A stretch of DNA of 64,000 nucleotides from Niabella insulamsoli (GCF_039652435.2 NZ_CP190246.1:434001-498000); one strand, 5' to 3'. Counted from the stretch's first letter, positions 33,495 through 42,758 are shown. Numbers and translations are program-made. The notes: generated by a model not told the origin, from the letters alone.

Positions 33495-35191
33495 TGTTGC
33501 GATTCTTTAATATCTTCTATTTTTAACTGCAGGCTTTTTTGGCCGTTCCATTCGTTTTGTTCGATTTTAAACACCAGGTCGAAAGGCTTTTTTGTTGCGA
33601 CCAAATCGAATTTGTGAGCGAGGTTAAAGCCAATGCCTGTTAGCGTCTGGTCGCCCTGCCTGACAACGAGGCGCAGGTGGTTTTCTTTCACGATTTTACT
33701 GAAGCCGGTATCTGTAACGCCGCGCGCAACAAAGATGGGCGTCATGTTTTCCGGCCCGAACGGTTCCATCTGGCATAAAATATTATAAAAAGATGGGGTA
33801 ATCTCTTTAAAAGAAATTTCAGCGTCAATGATAATTTCTGGCGTCAGCAACTCTTCCCTGATCGTGGCCGAGACAACTTCCTCGAACTTTAATCTGAATT
33901 TTTCGACATTTTCCTTTTCAAGGGTCAACCCGGCCGCGGCAAAATGGCCGCCGTAGTTGATCAGGTATTCCCTGCAGGAATGAATGGCTTCGTACAAGTT
34001 AAACCCCGGAACACTTCTGGCGCTACCCGTAGCGTAAGCTCCGCTTTCAGTCAAGACCACGGTGGGCTTATAATGATGTTCGATAATTCTTGAGGCAACA
34101 ATTCCCACCACTCCTTTGTGCCAGTGTGGCTGATAGACGACCGTCGACCGATAGTCAGACCAATGTGTATTTTCCGCAATCAGCGCCAGCGCTTCGGCGG
34201 TAATCGAAGAATCGGCTTCTTTGCGATCGCTGTTGTCGCTATGTAATTGTTCTGCAAACATCATTGCCTCGGCTTCCGTCTCCGCAATAAAAAGCTGCAC
34301 GGCCTTCAATGCGTCATCCATGCGGCCGGCGGCGTTCACTCGTGGCGCAATAAGAAAAACCAGATTATGGATGTGGATCGGAAGCCTAGCGCCGCTAAGC
34401 GTAGCCAGCGCTTTAATACCCAGGTTCGGATTTTCGTTGGCTTTTTTGAGGCCATAAAAAGCGAGGATTCTGTTTTCTCCGCTGATGGGCACAATATCGG
34501 CGGCGATCGCCGTCGCCACCAAGTCGAGATATTCGTAGGCGTTTTCGATCGGAATATCGAACTTTTCGCAAAGCGCGCACATTAGTTTAAACCCGACGCC
34601 ACAGCCGCACAATTCCTTAAAAGGATAAGTACAGTCGGTTTGCTTGGCGTTTAATACCGCAGCGGCTTGCGGGAGGTGCTCGTCCGGCAAATGATGATCG
34701 CAAATGATTACGTCAATATCGAGTGTGGTGGCATAAGCGATCAGCTCGACAGATTTGATACCGCAATCAAGCGCAATAATCAGTGTATAATTATTTTCTT
34801 TTGCGAAATCTATTCCGGCCTTGCTGATGCCATAGCCTTCTTTGTACCGGTTGGGAATGTACACGCCGATATATGCGTGTTGCTTTTTCAGAAAGCTATA
34901 CATGCTGGCTACGGCAGTAGTGCCGTCTACGTCGTAATCCCCGAAAACCAGTATTTTTTCCTTTTTTTGAAAAGCGAGACCAATGCGATCTACGGCCTTA
35001 TGCATATCTTTCATCAGCCAGGGACTGTGAAGCTGCGTCAGTTGGGGCCGGAAAAAATTTTTGGCATCGTCAAAAGAGTAAAGGCCGCGTTGAACGAGGA
35101 TTTTACAAAGAGTAGGGTTGATGTGAAGCGCTTCCTGTAAAGCCTCTACTTTTTGAGAATCAGTTTGTATAATATTCCATCGCTTATTCAC
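33491..35191 (-). CDS. recJ: Single-stranded-DNA-specific exonuclease RecJ
   Basis: A 566-residue 5'-3' ssDNA exonuclease of recombination and mismatch repair. DHH-superfamily motifs are present: the metal-binding ILVFGDYDVDGTTAVASMYS, LIIALDCGIKSVELI and the DHH itself in IDVIICDHHLPDEHLP, then the DHHA1 domain with SARSVPGFNLYEAIHSC and YGGHFAAAGLTLEKENVEKF, and a C-terminal OB-fold. Length is normal. It overlaps the kup stop convergently. Its gene begins 37 bp after the polyprenyl synthase stop on the same strand. Confidence 0.95.
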   Translation of the reverse strand: MNKRWNIIQTDSQKVEALQEALHINPTLCKILVQRGLYSFDDAKNFFRPQLTQLHSPWLMKDMHKAVDRIGLAFQKKEKILVFGDYDVDGTTAVASMYSFLKKQHAYIGVYIPNRYKEGYGISKAGIDFAKENNYTLIIALDCGIKSVELIAYATTLDIDVIICDHHLPDEHLPQAAAVLNAKQTDCTYPFKELCGCGVGFKLMCALCEKFDIPIENAYEYLDLVATAIAADIVPISGENRILAFYGLKKANENPNLGIKALATLSGARLPIHIHNLVFLIAPRVNAAGRMDDALKAVQLFIAETEAEAMMFAEQLHSDNSDRKEADSSITAEALALIAENTHWSDYRSTVVYQPHWHKGVVGIVASRIIEHHYKPTVVLTESGAYATGSARSVPGFNLYEAIHSCREYLINYGGHFAAAGLTLEKENVEKFRLKFEEVVSATIREELLTPEIIIDAEISFKEITPSFYNILCQMEPFGPENMTPIFVARGVTDTGFSKIVKENHLRLVVRQGDQTLTGIGFNLAHKFDLVATKKPFDLVFKIEQNEWNGQKSLQLKIEDIKESQH

Positions 35192-35235
35192 AGGTTGCTG
35201 TTAATTTTTTTCAAAGAATGACGTTTGAGCGCACC

Positions 35236-36198
35236 TTAATATTTGCGTTCTGTAACATAGTCTACCAGGTCCTGCAATCCCTTTCGATACTCATTATCGG
35301 GGCATTGCATAAGTATCTCAATTGCTTCTTTTTTATAAGCATACATTTTCTCAGTGGCGTAGTCGATGCCACCGCTTGATTTTACTACATCTAATACCCA
35401 GGCCACCTTTTTTTTATCGTTATTATTATTTTTTACAATATTAATAACGCGACGCTTTGTTGATGAATCTGTATTATTTAGGGTGTAAATGAGCGGAAGC
35501 GTCATCTTCTTTTCCTTAATGTCATTTCCGGTAGGCTTTCCCACATCTTCGCTGGCATAGTCGAAGAGGTCGTCTTTTATTTGAAAGGCGATTCCGGTTT
35601 TTTCCCCGAAAAGCCTCATTTGTTCGGCATAGCCGTCATTTTCAGAGGCCGACCAGGCGCCGGCACTGCAAGCGGACGCCAGCAACGAAGCGGTTTTATT
35701 GCGGATAATCTCGTAATAAATATCTTCTCTCAAATTAAGGCTTCTGGCTTTTTCCAATTGCAGTAATTCGCCCTCGCTCATTTTTTTCACCGCATCGGTC
35801 AAGATATGCAAAATTCTATAATCCTGGTTTTCAAGGGAAAGCATTAAGCCTTTCGCCAGCAGATAATCGCCGACCAGAACAGAGGCTTTATTTTTCCATA
35901 ATGCGTAAACAGAGAAAAAACCGCGCCTTTCAATGGAATCGTCCACCACATCGTCGTGAACCAACGTGGCCGTGTGCAGAATTTCCACAAGCGAGGCCGC
36001 TCTGTAAGTGGCTTCTGTAGGCGGTCCAAAAAGTTTTGCGGCGAGAAATACAAACATCGGACGCAATTGTTTTCCCTTCCTTTTAACAATATATCGGAGA
36101 ATACTATTTAAAAGGGGTGTTTTTCCTTCCACTGCCGTTTTAAAACGCTGTTCAAAACTTTCTAATTCGAATTTTATTAACGATGTGGGTAAGTTCAT
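35236..36198 (-). CDS. Polyprenyl diphosphate synthase (trans-isoprenyl type)
   Basis: A 320-residue enzyme that elongates allylic diphosphates with isopentenyl diphosphate. The start MNLPTSLIKFELESFEQRFK is preferred over one 45 bp upstream. Two Asp-rich motifs bind Mg-diphosphate: HTATLVHDDVVDDSIERRG and IAFQIKDDLFDYASEDVGKP, and KGKQLRPMFVFLAAKLFG and KKMTLPLIYTLN also fit. Length and the small residues before the first motif suggest an octaprenyl/menaquinone-tail-type synthase rather than FPP synthase, but chain length is inferred. It precedes recJ in the same direction. Confidence 0.92.
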   Translation of the reverse strand: MNLPTSLIKFELESFEQRFKTAVEGKTPLLNSILRYIVKRKGKQLRPMFVFLAAKLFGPPTEATYRAASLVEILHTATLVHDDVVDDSIERRGFFSVYALWKNKASVLVGDYLLAKGLMLSLENQDYRILHILTDAVKKMSEGELLQLEKARSLNLREDIYYEIIRNKTASLLASACSAGAWSASENDGYAEQMRLFGEKTGIAFQIKDDLFDYASEDVGKPTGNDIKEKKMTLPLIYTLNNTDSSTKRRVINIVKNNNNDKKKVAWVLDVVKSSGGIDYATEKMYAYKKEAIEILMQCPDNEYRKGLQDLVDYVTERKY

Positions 36199-36304
36199 AA
36201 TAATAATGCAGCAAAATACAGTATTTGCCCTATTCTCATGCATTTTTTTGCATAGTATTTGCTGTGTATTTTATTTAATATTTTAATTATTTTTTAGCTT
36301 AAAA

Positions 36305-36335
36305 TTTGTTTTTTTAACAAATGGCTCTAAATTTG
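36305..36335 (+). promoter_or_regulatory. Full Bacteroidota promoter of the OmpA-family gene
   Basis: TTTG at 36305-36308, a 19-bp spacer, then TAAATTTG at 36328-36335: an exact fit to the -33/-7 consensus. The start codon is 43 bp further on. This suggests high expression. Confidence 0.75.
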
Positions 36336-36378
36336 CTAAACTTATTAAGAAAATCATTTTAAATCTTAATCCTTAGTT

Positions 36379-38010
36379 ATGACAAGCAAAAAGTACCAAT
36401 TACTAGCAGGCCTTAGTTGCCTGGTTGCGTCGACAGGCTTCGCTCAGGTGAGTCCGTCGCACCCATACACCGCACCACACCCGGTTTATGGAACTTTCTC
36501 TGTTACAGATGACAATTATTACAACAGCAAACAATTAGAACAAAATAAAGAGTTTGTAGTTGGAAACTACGACTATCCAGGCAAACCAAAAGATATGTGG
36601 GAACTGGGTATCAAAGGTGGATCTTTTTCAGTGCCTGTTGCTGATGTAGATGCAAGAATGCTGAACTCTTTCGGTTTCGGTGGTCATATCCGCAAGGCTT
36701 TGGGCCACGTAATGTCGTTAAGACTTGAGTATGTGTATGGTGTAGCGCAAGGTTTGAACTGGAGACAATCTACCAGCTACGTTGCCGCCGGCGCTAATAG
36801 CCCTTGGGCAGGATATAACGGAAGCAATGTTTATTACAACTATAAAACTAAATCACAGGACCTTTCGTTACAAGCTTTATTCAATTTAGGAAATATCCGT
36901 TTTTATAAAGGCCAAACAGGAGCAACTGTTTATGCATTAGCTGGTTTGGGTGTAAATACCTACAAAACAGCTGTTAATGCCATGAACGGAAGTTCTATGT
37001 ACAGCTTCCCTTCAGGATCTGGCGTTTATGATAACCGCAGGGATATGTTGGATGATCTGAAAAATCTTTTAGATGATTCTTATGAAAGTTCAGCTGAATT
37101 AGATCCTTCAAAAAAATGGAGCAAAACCTTTGCTGGTTACATCACTCCTTCTGCTACAGTAGGTGCTGGTATCGCTTTCCGTCTTTCTGACCGCGTAAAC
37201 TTAGCATTGGAAGATCGCATTATCTTAACTGGATCTGATATGTTAGACGGTGTTCGTTGGGACGAAAGCAGAACTTTGAGCCCTGATAAAGACATGTTTA
37301 ACTACCTGACTTTAGGTCTTAATTTCAACCTGGGAAGCAAAGCTAAAAGAGTTGAGCCTCTTTACTGGTTAAACCCACTTAACTATGCATATGGTGAACT
37401 GCGCAGAGTACCTGAGATCGTTCTTCCAGATGCTGATGGTGACGGTGTAACTGATCAGTTCGACCAAGAGCAAACTCCTGCTGGTTGCCCTGTTGATACA
37501 CATGGTGTAAGCCGCGATACTGATGGTGACGGTGTTCCTGATTGTAAAGATAAAGAACTGGTAACGCCAACTTATTGCCAGCCTGTTGATGCGGATGGTG
37601 TAGGTAAATGTCCTTGCCCAGAAGGTTGCGCTCCTGCTCAAAGCGATTGTGCAGCTACTTTAGGCGCTTTACCAAGCATTCACTTTGCTCCAAATTCAAA
37701 CAAACTTTCTGATGATGCATCTGCTTCTTTATCAACAGTTGCTTCTAAACTGAAAGCAAATCCAAACTGTAAAGTAGTAGTTGTAGGATACTGCGCCGCT
37801 ACAAAACGCCAACAGCAATTAAGCTGGGATCATGTGAACAAAGTGATCTCTCACTTAGTTGAGAACGAAGGTGTAAGCAGCGACAGGTTTATCTTCAGCT
37901 CTGGTCAGGAAGGTGGTGATTGCGATGTAGTAGACATCCGTGCTGCGGCTCCAGGTGAAGATGGTCCTAACACTGTAGCTCCTCCTCATCCAAATCTTCG
38001 CAAAAACTAA
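36379..38010 (+). CDS. OmpA-family outer-membrane protein with TSP3 repeats
   Basis: A 543-residue protein linking outer membrane and peptidoglycan. A signal peptide (LLAGLSCLVASTGFA) is followed by an N-terminal beta-barrel (about residues 60-330), then calcium-binding thrombospondin type 3 repeats (PDADGDGVTDQFDQEQTPAG, RDTDGDGVPDCKDKE; ~349-414) with several cysteines, then a C-terminal OmpA-like domain (~425-520) with SIHFAPNSNKLSDDASASLS. The OmpA domain contains CKVVVVGYCAATKRQQQLSW in place of the usual GHTD segment, so peptidoglycan binding may be altered. It has a consensus promoter and a strong terminator; such genes are usually among the most abundant envelope proteins in this phylum. 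Confidence 0.9.
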   Translation: MTSKKYQLLAGLSCLVASTGFAQVSPSHPYTAPHPVYGTFSVTDDNYYNSKQLEQNKEFVVGNYDYPGKPKDMWELGIKGGSFSVPVADVDARMLNSFGFGGHIRKALGHVMSLRLEYVYGVAQGLNWRQSTSYVAAGANSPWAGYNGSNVYYNYKTKSQDLSLQALFNLGNIRFYKGQTGATVYALAGLGVNTYKTAVNAMNGSSMYSFPSGSGVYDNRRDMLDDLKNLLDDSYESSAELDPSKKWSKTFAGYITPSATVGAGIAFRLSDRVNLALEDRIILTGSDMLDGVRWDESRTLSPDKDMFNYLTLGLNFNLGSKAKRVEPLYWLNPLNYAYGELRRVPEIVLPDADGDGVTDQFDQEQTPAGCPVDTHGVSRDTDGDGVPDCKDKELVTPTYCQPVDADGVGKCPCPEGCAPAQSDCAATLGALPSIHFAPNSNKLSDDASASLSTVASKLKANPNCKVVVVGYCAATKRQQQLSWDHVNKVISHLVENEGVSSDRFIFSSGQEGGDCDVVDIRAAAPGEDGPNTVAPPHPNLRKN

Positions 38011-38032
38011 TTAGTTTTTAGCAAAATATATC

Positions 38033-38064
38033 ATAGCCCCTCTCATTTGAGAGGGGCTTTTTTT
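38033..38064 (+). terminator. Terminator of the OmpA-family gene
   Basis: AGCCCCTCTC-ATTT-GAGAGGGGCT followed by T residues. Confidence 0.9.
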
Positions 38065-38545
38065 GTTTACATGAAAATGATTTAACTGGGAAAATGATGT
38101 GGTTGTTGACCAAGGAAATACCTTTGGCGCAGCTGAGAATAGGAAAGCCCGAGGTTAATGGCTGACCTTGCCGATGTAAGCTGTGCGCAGACTATGCTCG
38201 AGGCTTGGTACCTTTAGCATAGTTGGGATTGACGTGGAAAATGTTGGGACCAGGTCAACGCCGTAAAAATGGCTTATTGAGCAAGCTCCTATCAATTCGG
38301 TTCAATTATTTTGCGTAGATGGCGCGGCTGACAAAAAATAGACGACTGCAGACGATGCTTAAAATAGGTAATAGCGATGCTGCCCACATTAACTGCGGGT
38401 CAGCAGTGTAGCGCGTTTGAGGCTTATTGAATAAGAGAATCGGGCTAGCCCTCATTGCCTATGCTTCAGAAGTGTAGCCCCGAGCCAGGTTAACGTTCAG
38501 CCTATGGCATAACGGCAGCCGATTATATCTGTTAATTGATTTGAC
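38065..38545. other. 481-bp intergenic region with degenerate internal repeats
   Basis: No ORF or RNA family is recognised. Three motifs occur twice in the same order: GGCGCAGCTGA/GGCGCGGCTGA (~38127 and ~38321), GCAGACTATGCT/GCAGACGATGCT (38187 and 38348), and GGCTTATTGAGCAAG/GGCTTATTGAATAAG (38271 and 38421), hinting at an old tandem duplication. ACTATGCT/AGCATAGT at 38191-38223 is an inverted repeat. Confidence 0.4.
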
Positions 38546-39838
38546 TTAATCCTCCATTTCATTCCGGATCTCATCGCTGATATTGACCAAAACCTTGTCA
38601 ATGCGATGCCCGTCCATATCAATGATTTCAAAGTCAAATCCGTTCCATTCCATCTTATCTGAGGCGATCGGAATTCTCTTTAGCTTGTGCAGGATAAAAC
38701 CCGCGATAGTATCAAACTCCTGCTCGCCTTCGTTCATCCAGTCGGTTTTATCAAAGTAGGAGAGAAAATCATAGAAAGGAAGCTGCCCATCTACCAAAAA
38801 CGAACCGTCATCCCGTTTAATCACTTCATATTCATCGTCATCGTGTTGTGGCATATCGCCAACAATGGCTTCCAGAATGTCTTTAATGGTGATCATTCCT
38901 AATACGCTTCCATATTCATCCACAATGAAACAAGAGTGCAATTGCGATTCCTTAAACTTCTCCATTACCTTAAAGGCCGTATTGTTTTCAGGAACGAAAA
39001 GCGCCGGCCGCATCAGGTCTTTGAATAAAATGCTATCCTTATTGGTGTAAAGATCTTTTAGAGAAATCACGCCTTTAATATTATCAATTTCACCTTCGCA
39101 GATCGGGTAAATAGAGTGGGGGTCGCGGAGTATTTTTTCTTTGATCATCTCCTCAGTATCTGTAGTATTGAACCAAACGATGTCGCTTCTGTGCGTCATC
39201 AGCGAGGTGATATTTCGGTCGCTAAGGTGAAATACGCGCTCGATTATTTCCTGCTCGGTTTCTTCCAGCGTGCCCTGTTCCGTTCCTTCATTGATGATGG
39301 CTTTTATTTCCTCTTCCGTAACCTGCGAATCGTCTGTTTTAATATTGAAAAGCCGCGTTATCAGGCCAGTCGATTTGGTGAGTAGCCAAATAAAGGGAAA
39401 CGTGATCCAGCTAACCAGTCGCATAGGAGCCGCCACGAACTTCGCAATTTTTTCGGGAGAAGAAAGGCCGATTCGCTTGGGAATTAATTCACCAAAAACC
39501 AAAGAGAAATAAGTAATCAAAATGACCACCAACGTGGTAGCAATGCCGCTGCTATAAGGCGCCAGGGAGGGGAATTTTTCGATGAAAAGAACGATATCTC
39601 CCGTTATTTTATCGCCGGAGTAAAGACCCGTTAAAATGCCGATAAGCGTGATGCCAATTTGTACGGTTGAAAGAAAATGGTCGGGATGGTTGGCGAGGTT
39701 GAGTGCTTCTTTTGCCTTTTTATCGCCCTTGTTGGCCTGCGCCTCCAATCGGGCTTTTCTGGCAGAGACCAGCGCTATTTCCGCCATCGAAAAAACGCCG
39801 TTTAATAAGATAAGTAAGGCTATAATGAGTAATTCCAT
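38546..39838 (-). CDS. CNNM/CorC-type (TlyC) CBS-domain membrane protein
   Basis: A 430-residue protein. An N-terminal DUF21 domain has about four hydrophobic segments (LIIALLILLNGVFSMAEIAL; LVFGELIPKRIGLSSPEKIA), followed by two CBS domains (THRSDIVWFNTTDTEEMIKE; VPENNTAFKVMEKFKESQLH) and a C-terminal CorC_HlyC domain with DDGSFLVDGQLPFYDFLSYF and EFDTIAGFILHKLKRIPIAS. Members are linked to Mg2+ or Co2+ efflux and are often misnamed hemolysin C. Its start overlaps the upstream PAP2 gene's stop by one base (TAATG), so the two are translationally coupled. Confidence 0.92.
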   Translation of the reverse strand: MELLIIALLILLNGVFSMAEIALVSARKARLEAQANKGDKKAKEALNLANHPDHFLSTVQIGITLIGILTGLYSGDKITGDIVLFIEKFPSLAPYSSGIATTLVVILITYFSLVFGELIPKRIGLSSPEKIAKFVAAPMRLVSWITFPFIWLLTKSTGLITRLFNIKTDDSQVTEEEIKAIINEGTEQGTLEETEQEIIERVFHLSDRNITSLMTHRSDIVWFNTTDTEEMIKEKILRDPHSIYPICEGEIDNIKGVISLKDLYTNKDSILFKDLMRPALFVPENNTAFKVMEKFKESQLHSCFIVDEYGSVLGMITIKDILEAIVGDMPQHDDDEYEVIKRDDGSFLVDGQLPFYDFLSYFDKTDWMNEGEQEFDTIAGFILHKLKRIPIASDKMEWNGFDFEIIDMDGHRIDKVLVNISDEIRNEMED

Positions 39839-40452
39839 TAAATAATAATTGATTGCTGATCGAATATAGGAAATCCGATTTTTTTGTTGAAGATTTTACC
39901 GAAAGCGGTACCTAACAGGATGCCGAGCGCTGCGCCAAATAAAACGTCGAAGGGATAGTGTACGCCAACATAAATCTGCGCAAACCCGATTATGGCGGCC
40001 CAAGCGAAGAGAAGCCACGAATAATTAAAAAAATTCCTGAAGGTTATAAACACAAAAGCCGCGATCCCAAAATGATTGATCGCGTGGTTGGAAACAAAAC
40101 TAAAGCCTCCACTGCATCTTCCAAGCACCAGGCGCACCATACCAAACATTTCCGGATCATTGCAGGGACGAAGCCGCTCAAATCCTTCTTTGAAAATTCT
40201 GGCGCCTACAATATCTGTGCAGGCCGCTGTGGCCAACGCCAGCCCAAACCACCACCATCCGCTTTTCTTAAAATTTACTATCGCAAAAGCAACAATGAAT
40301 AAATATAAAGGGCCCCAAAAAAATGCATTTCGCATGATCGGAAAAAAACTATCAAATGGCGCGTTAGCAAGATCTATATTAATTATCTTAAAAAGCCAGC
40401 GATCGATATTTACAAACCAATCCGGTAAGGGAATATAACCAGGTATATCCAT
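39838..40452 (-). CDS. PAP2-family membrane phosphatase
   Basis: A 204-residue integral membrane phosphatase. The ATG at 40452 is chosen over a TTG three codons upstream because the -7 box at 40459 puts the transcription start at or just before this ATG. PAP2 motifs are LRPCNDPEMFGMVRLVLGRC region with KEGFERLRPC, the central SGGFSFVSNHAINHFG, and the C-terminal GFAQIYVGVHYPFDVLFGAA with the catalytic His. Family members dephosphorylate phosphatidic acid, undecaprenyl diphosphate or PGP; the substrate cannot be chosen here. It is coupled to the CNNM gene by a 1-bp overlap. Confidence 0.88.
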   Translation of the reverse strand: MDIPGYIPLPDWFVNIDRWLFKIINIDLANAPFDSFFPIMRNAFFWGPLYLFIVAFAIVNFKKSGWWWFGLALATAACTDIVGARIFKEGFERLRPCNDPEMFGMVRLVLGRCSGGFSFVSNHAINHFGIAAFVFITFRNFFNYSWLLFAWAAIIGFAQIYVGVHYPFDVLFGAALGILLGTAFGKIFNKKIGFPIFDQQSIII

Positions 40453-40458
40453 ATGGTG

Positions 40459-40466
40459 CAAAAATA
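40459..40466 (-). promoter_or_regulatory. -7 box immediately before the PAP2 gene
   Basis: TATTTTTG on the minus strand ends 6 bp before the ATG, so the transcript would have almost no leader. Confidence 0.5.
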
Positions 40467-40560
40467 GTGATACTAGATAAAATAGATATCAAGTCCTTTA
40501 AATATAATAACTGGCTGACATTATTACGCGGCCTAACGCACAACTTATTATCTTAGCTGC

Positions 40561-41580
40561 ATGAACCGTAAGAAATTTATCAATTCGGCAGCAGTGCTGG
40601 CAGCAAGCCCTTTTGTGTCGCTCGGCGCCGTCCATCCGAATGATAAACACGCCGCTGTTATACCGCCCTACCTTCAGCCCGGAGATATGATTGGAATTAC
40701 TTCCCCGGCGGGCTATACAACGCGGGAAGGCATTATTCCTGCCGCTACGCTGCTTCAGCAATGGGGCTATAAAATACGTGTAGGATACACTATTGGAAAA
40801 CGCGACCATACTTTTGGCGGAACGGATGGGGAACGAAAAGCCGACTTACAGATGATGCTCGACGATCCGCAAATTAAAGCCATCATGTGTGCCAGAGGTG
40901 GCTATGGCAGCGTGCGCATTGTTGATGAACTGAACTGGGATCAGTTTAAAAATAAACCCAAATGGGTGATTGGTTTTAGCGATATCACCGTGTTGCATTC
41001 TCATATCCAGAAAAACTTGGGGATTGCTACCATTCATTCAAAAATGTGCAATAGCTTCCCCGACAACTGGGATGTCGCGGACGCCTTACAGCAGCGCACC
41101 ATCCTTTCTATTCAGGAAGCGCTATCAGGGAGTTTAATGCAATACAGTGCGCCTCAAAGTATTTCTAACAGGGCGGGCGGTGCTAAAGGCTTGCTGGTGG
41201 GAGGGAACCTTAAAACACTTGAAAGCCTCGCCGGGTCTAAATCTGACATTGACACAAATGGTAAAATTCTTTTTGTGGAAGACACTGGTGAATACCTGTA
41301 CAGCATCGACCGGATGTTTTGGAATCTGAAACGAACGGGAAAATTATCCGGACTCGCTGGCTTGATTGTGGGTGGCATGAAGATAAAACAGGACGACCCA
41401 GGCGAATATTTTGGACAATCGGTTTATGATATTGTGATGCAGAAAGTGAAAGATTATAAGTATCCGGTTTGTTTTGATTTTCCCGTCGGCCATCAGATTG
41501 ATAATTTTGCATTGAAATGTGGCGTGCTGCATGATTTGAGTGTAACTGCGGCAGGCACCCAGCTTAAAGAAATCCGTTAA
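40561..41580 (+). CDS. Exported LD-carboxypeptidase (peptidase S66)
   Basis: A 339-residue murein tetrapeptide carboxypeptidase that trims the terminal D-Ala from peptidoglycan stem peptides during recycling. The N-terminus NRKKFINSAAVLAASPFVSL looks like a signal sequence. S66 features are YLQPGDMIGITSPAGYTTRE, MCARGGYGSVRIVDELNWDQ, the nucleophile region WVIGFSDITVLHSHIQ, FVEDTGEYLYSIDRM and the C-terminal FDFPVGHQIDNFALKCGVLH carrying the catalytic His. A second, apparently cytosolic S66 gene follows 18 bp downstream; the two are clearly paralogous and co-directional. Confidence 0.93.
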   Translation: MNRKKFINSAAVLAASPFVSLGAVHPNDKHAAVIPPYLQPGDMIGITSPAGYTTREGIIPAATLLQQWGYKIRVGYTIGKRDHTFGGTDGERKADLQMMLDDPQIKAIMCARGGYGSVRIVDELNWDQFKNKPKWVIGFSDITVLHSHIQKNLGIATIHSKMCNSFPDNWDVADALQQRTILSIQEALSGSLMQYSAPQSISNRAGGAKGLLVGGNLKTLESLAGSKSDIDTNGKILFVEDTGEYLYSIDRMFWNLKRTGKLSGLAGLIVGGMKIKQDDPGEYFGQSVYDIVMQKVKDYKYPVCFDFPVGHQIDNFALKCGVLHDLSVTAAGTQLKEIR

Positions 41581-41598
41581 ATCGCTATTGTTTTTTCG

Positions 41599-42513
41599 AT
41601 GATCATTAAAACGCCCCCCTATCTTAAGCCCGGAGACACGATTGGCATTGTTTGCCCCGCCGGTTATATGGAATTTGAGAAAGCCGCCGAATGCGTGCGC
41701 GTACTACAGGAGGACTGGGGTTATAAAGTAAAAGTAGGCAGCACTTTGGGCAGCAAATCCGAAACCTATTTCGCCGGCACGGACGAGGAGCGTTTAAAAG
41801 ATTTTCAAATGATGCTCGACGACGACGAGGTGCAGGCGGTTTTATGTGGGCGTGGAGGATATGGCATGGGCCGCATCATTGACCGGATCAATTTCAAAAA
41901 ATTTAAGAAAAGGCCAAAATGGGTGATCGGGTTCAGCGACATTACCATTTTTCATAGCCATCTGTATTCAAATTATTTTATTTCTTCGCTCCATGCGCCT
42001 ATGGCGGCGGCGTTTAACGATGGCGGCCATGTCAACAAATATGTGCGCTCGCTGAAGGAGGCGCTGGAAGGAAAATGGGCAAGATATTGTTGTGAAAGCC
42101 ATGAACTTAACCGGCCGGGCGAGGCTGTAGGAGAGTTGGTGGGCGGTAACCTGGCTCTGATTGTCCATGGTATAGGAACACCTTCCGAGCTGAAAACCAA
42201 GGGTAGAATTTTGTTTTTAGAGGATATTGGGGAACAAAAATACGCCGTCGACCGAATGATGTATCAATTGAAAAGAAGTGGAAAACTGGATAAACTAGCG
42301 GGCCTGGTTGTTGGCAGGTTTTCTGATACGGGGGATACCACCCGCCCTTTCGGTGCTTCGGTTCAGCAGCTTATTTATGAGATTGTTCGGGAGTATAAAT
42401 ACCCCGTTTGTTTCGATTTTCCTGTCAGTCATGAAAAGGAAAATTATGCGTTGAAAATCGGCGCTGGCCACAAATTGAAGGTGCATCCGAAAAAAGTAAC
42501 CCTGGAGGAATAA
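41599..42513 (+). CDS. Cytosolic LD-carboxypeptidase (peptidase S66)
   Basis: A 304-residue paralogue of the preceding gene without a signal peptide: it starts directly at MIIKTPPYLKPGDTIGIVCP. Conserved segments are LCGRGGYGMGRIIDRINF, KWVIGFSDITIFHSHLYSNY with the nucleophilic Ser, RILFLEDIGEQKYAVDRM with the catalytic Glu and CFDFPVSHEKENYALKIGAG with the His. Cytosolic location fits recycling of imported muropeptides, whereas the upstream copy appears exported. It is 18 bp after its neighbour and followed by a terminator. Confidence 0.93.
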   Translation: MIIKTPPYLKPGDTIGIVCPAGYMEFEKAAECVRVLQEDWGYKVKVGSTLGSKSETYFAGTDEERLKDFQMMLDDDEVQAVLCGRGGYGMGRIIDRINFKKFKKRPKWVIGFSDITIFHSHLYSNYFISSLHAPMAAAFNDGGHVNKYVRSLKEALEGKWARYCCESHELNRPGEAVGELVGGNLALIVHGIGTPSELKTKGRILFLEDIGEQKYAVDRMMYQLKRSGKLDKLAGLVVGRFSDTGDTTRPFGASVQQLIYEIVREYKYPVCFDFPVSHEKENYALKIGAGHKLKVHPKKVTLEE

Positions 42514-42518
42514 AAAAA

Positions 42519-42544
42519 TCCCCAACATTAATAATGCTGGGGAC
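42519..42544 (+). terminator. Terminator after the LD-carboxypeptidase pair
   Basis: TCCCCAACATTAATAATGCTGGGGA forms a stem with an AT-rich loop. It follows the stop by 5 bp. Confidence 0.6.
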
Positions 42545-42579
42545 TTCATCAAAAACCATTAACCATTAAACCTTATCCT

Positions 42580-42612
42580 ATGAAAATTCAATTCAAATTT
42601 ACAACTAAATAA
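42580..42612 (+). other. Possible 10-codon mini-ORF in the post-terminator spacer
   Basis: ATG to TAA encoding MKIQFKFTTK, preceded by AAACCTTATCCTATGAAA within a repetitive AACCATTAACCATTAAAC context. There is no larger ORF behind it. It could be a short leader peptide or chance; the remaining spacer to 42758 shows nothing else. Confidence 0.25.
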
Positions 42613-42758
42613 ACTACTTTGCAAACGATTGTTAATATAATTATTAAATTTTCACATTTTTTTAATAATTAAGATAGCTTTTTCCAATCTTTCTCCGATT
42701 CAGATGCTTAATTCGGCGAATTCAGCGTAAGCGATTCGCTTGCAACGCGTTATTTTTC

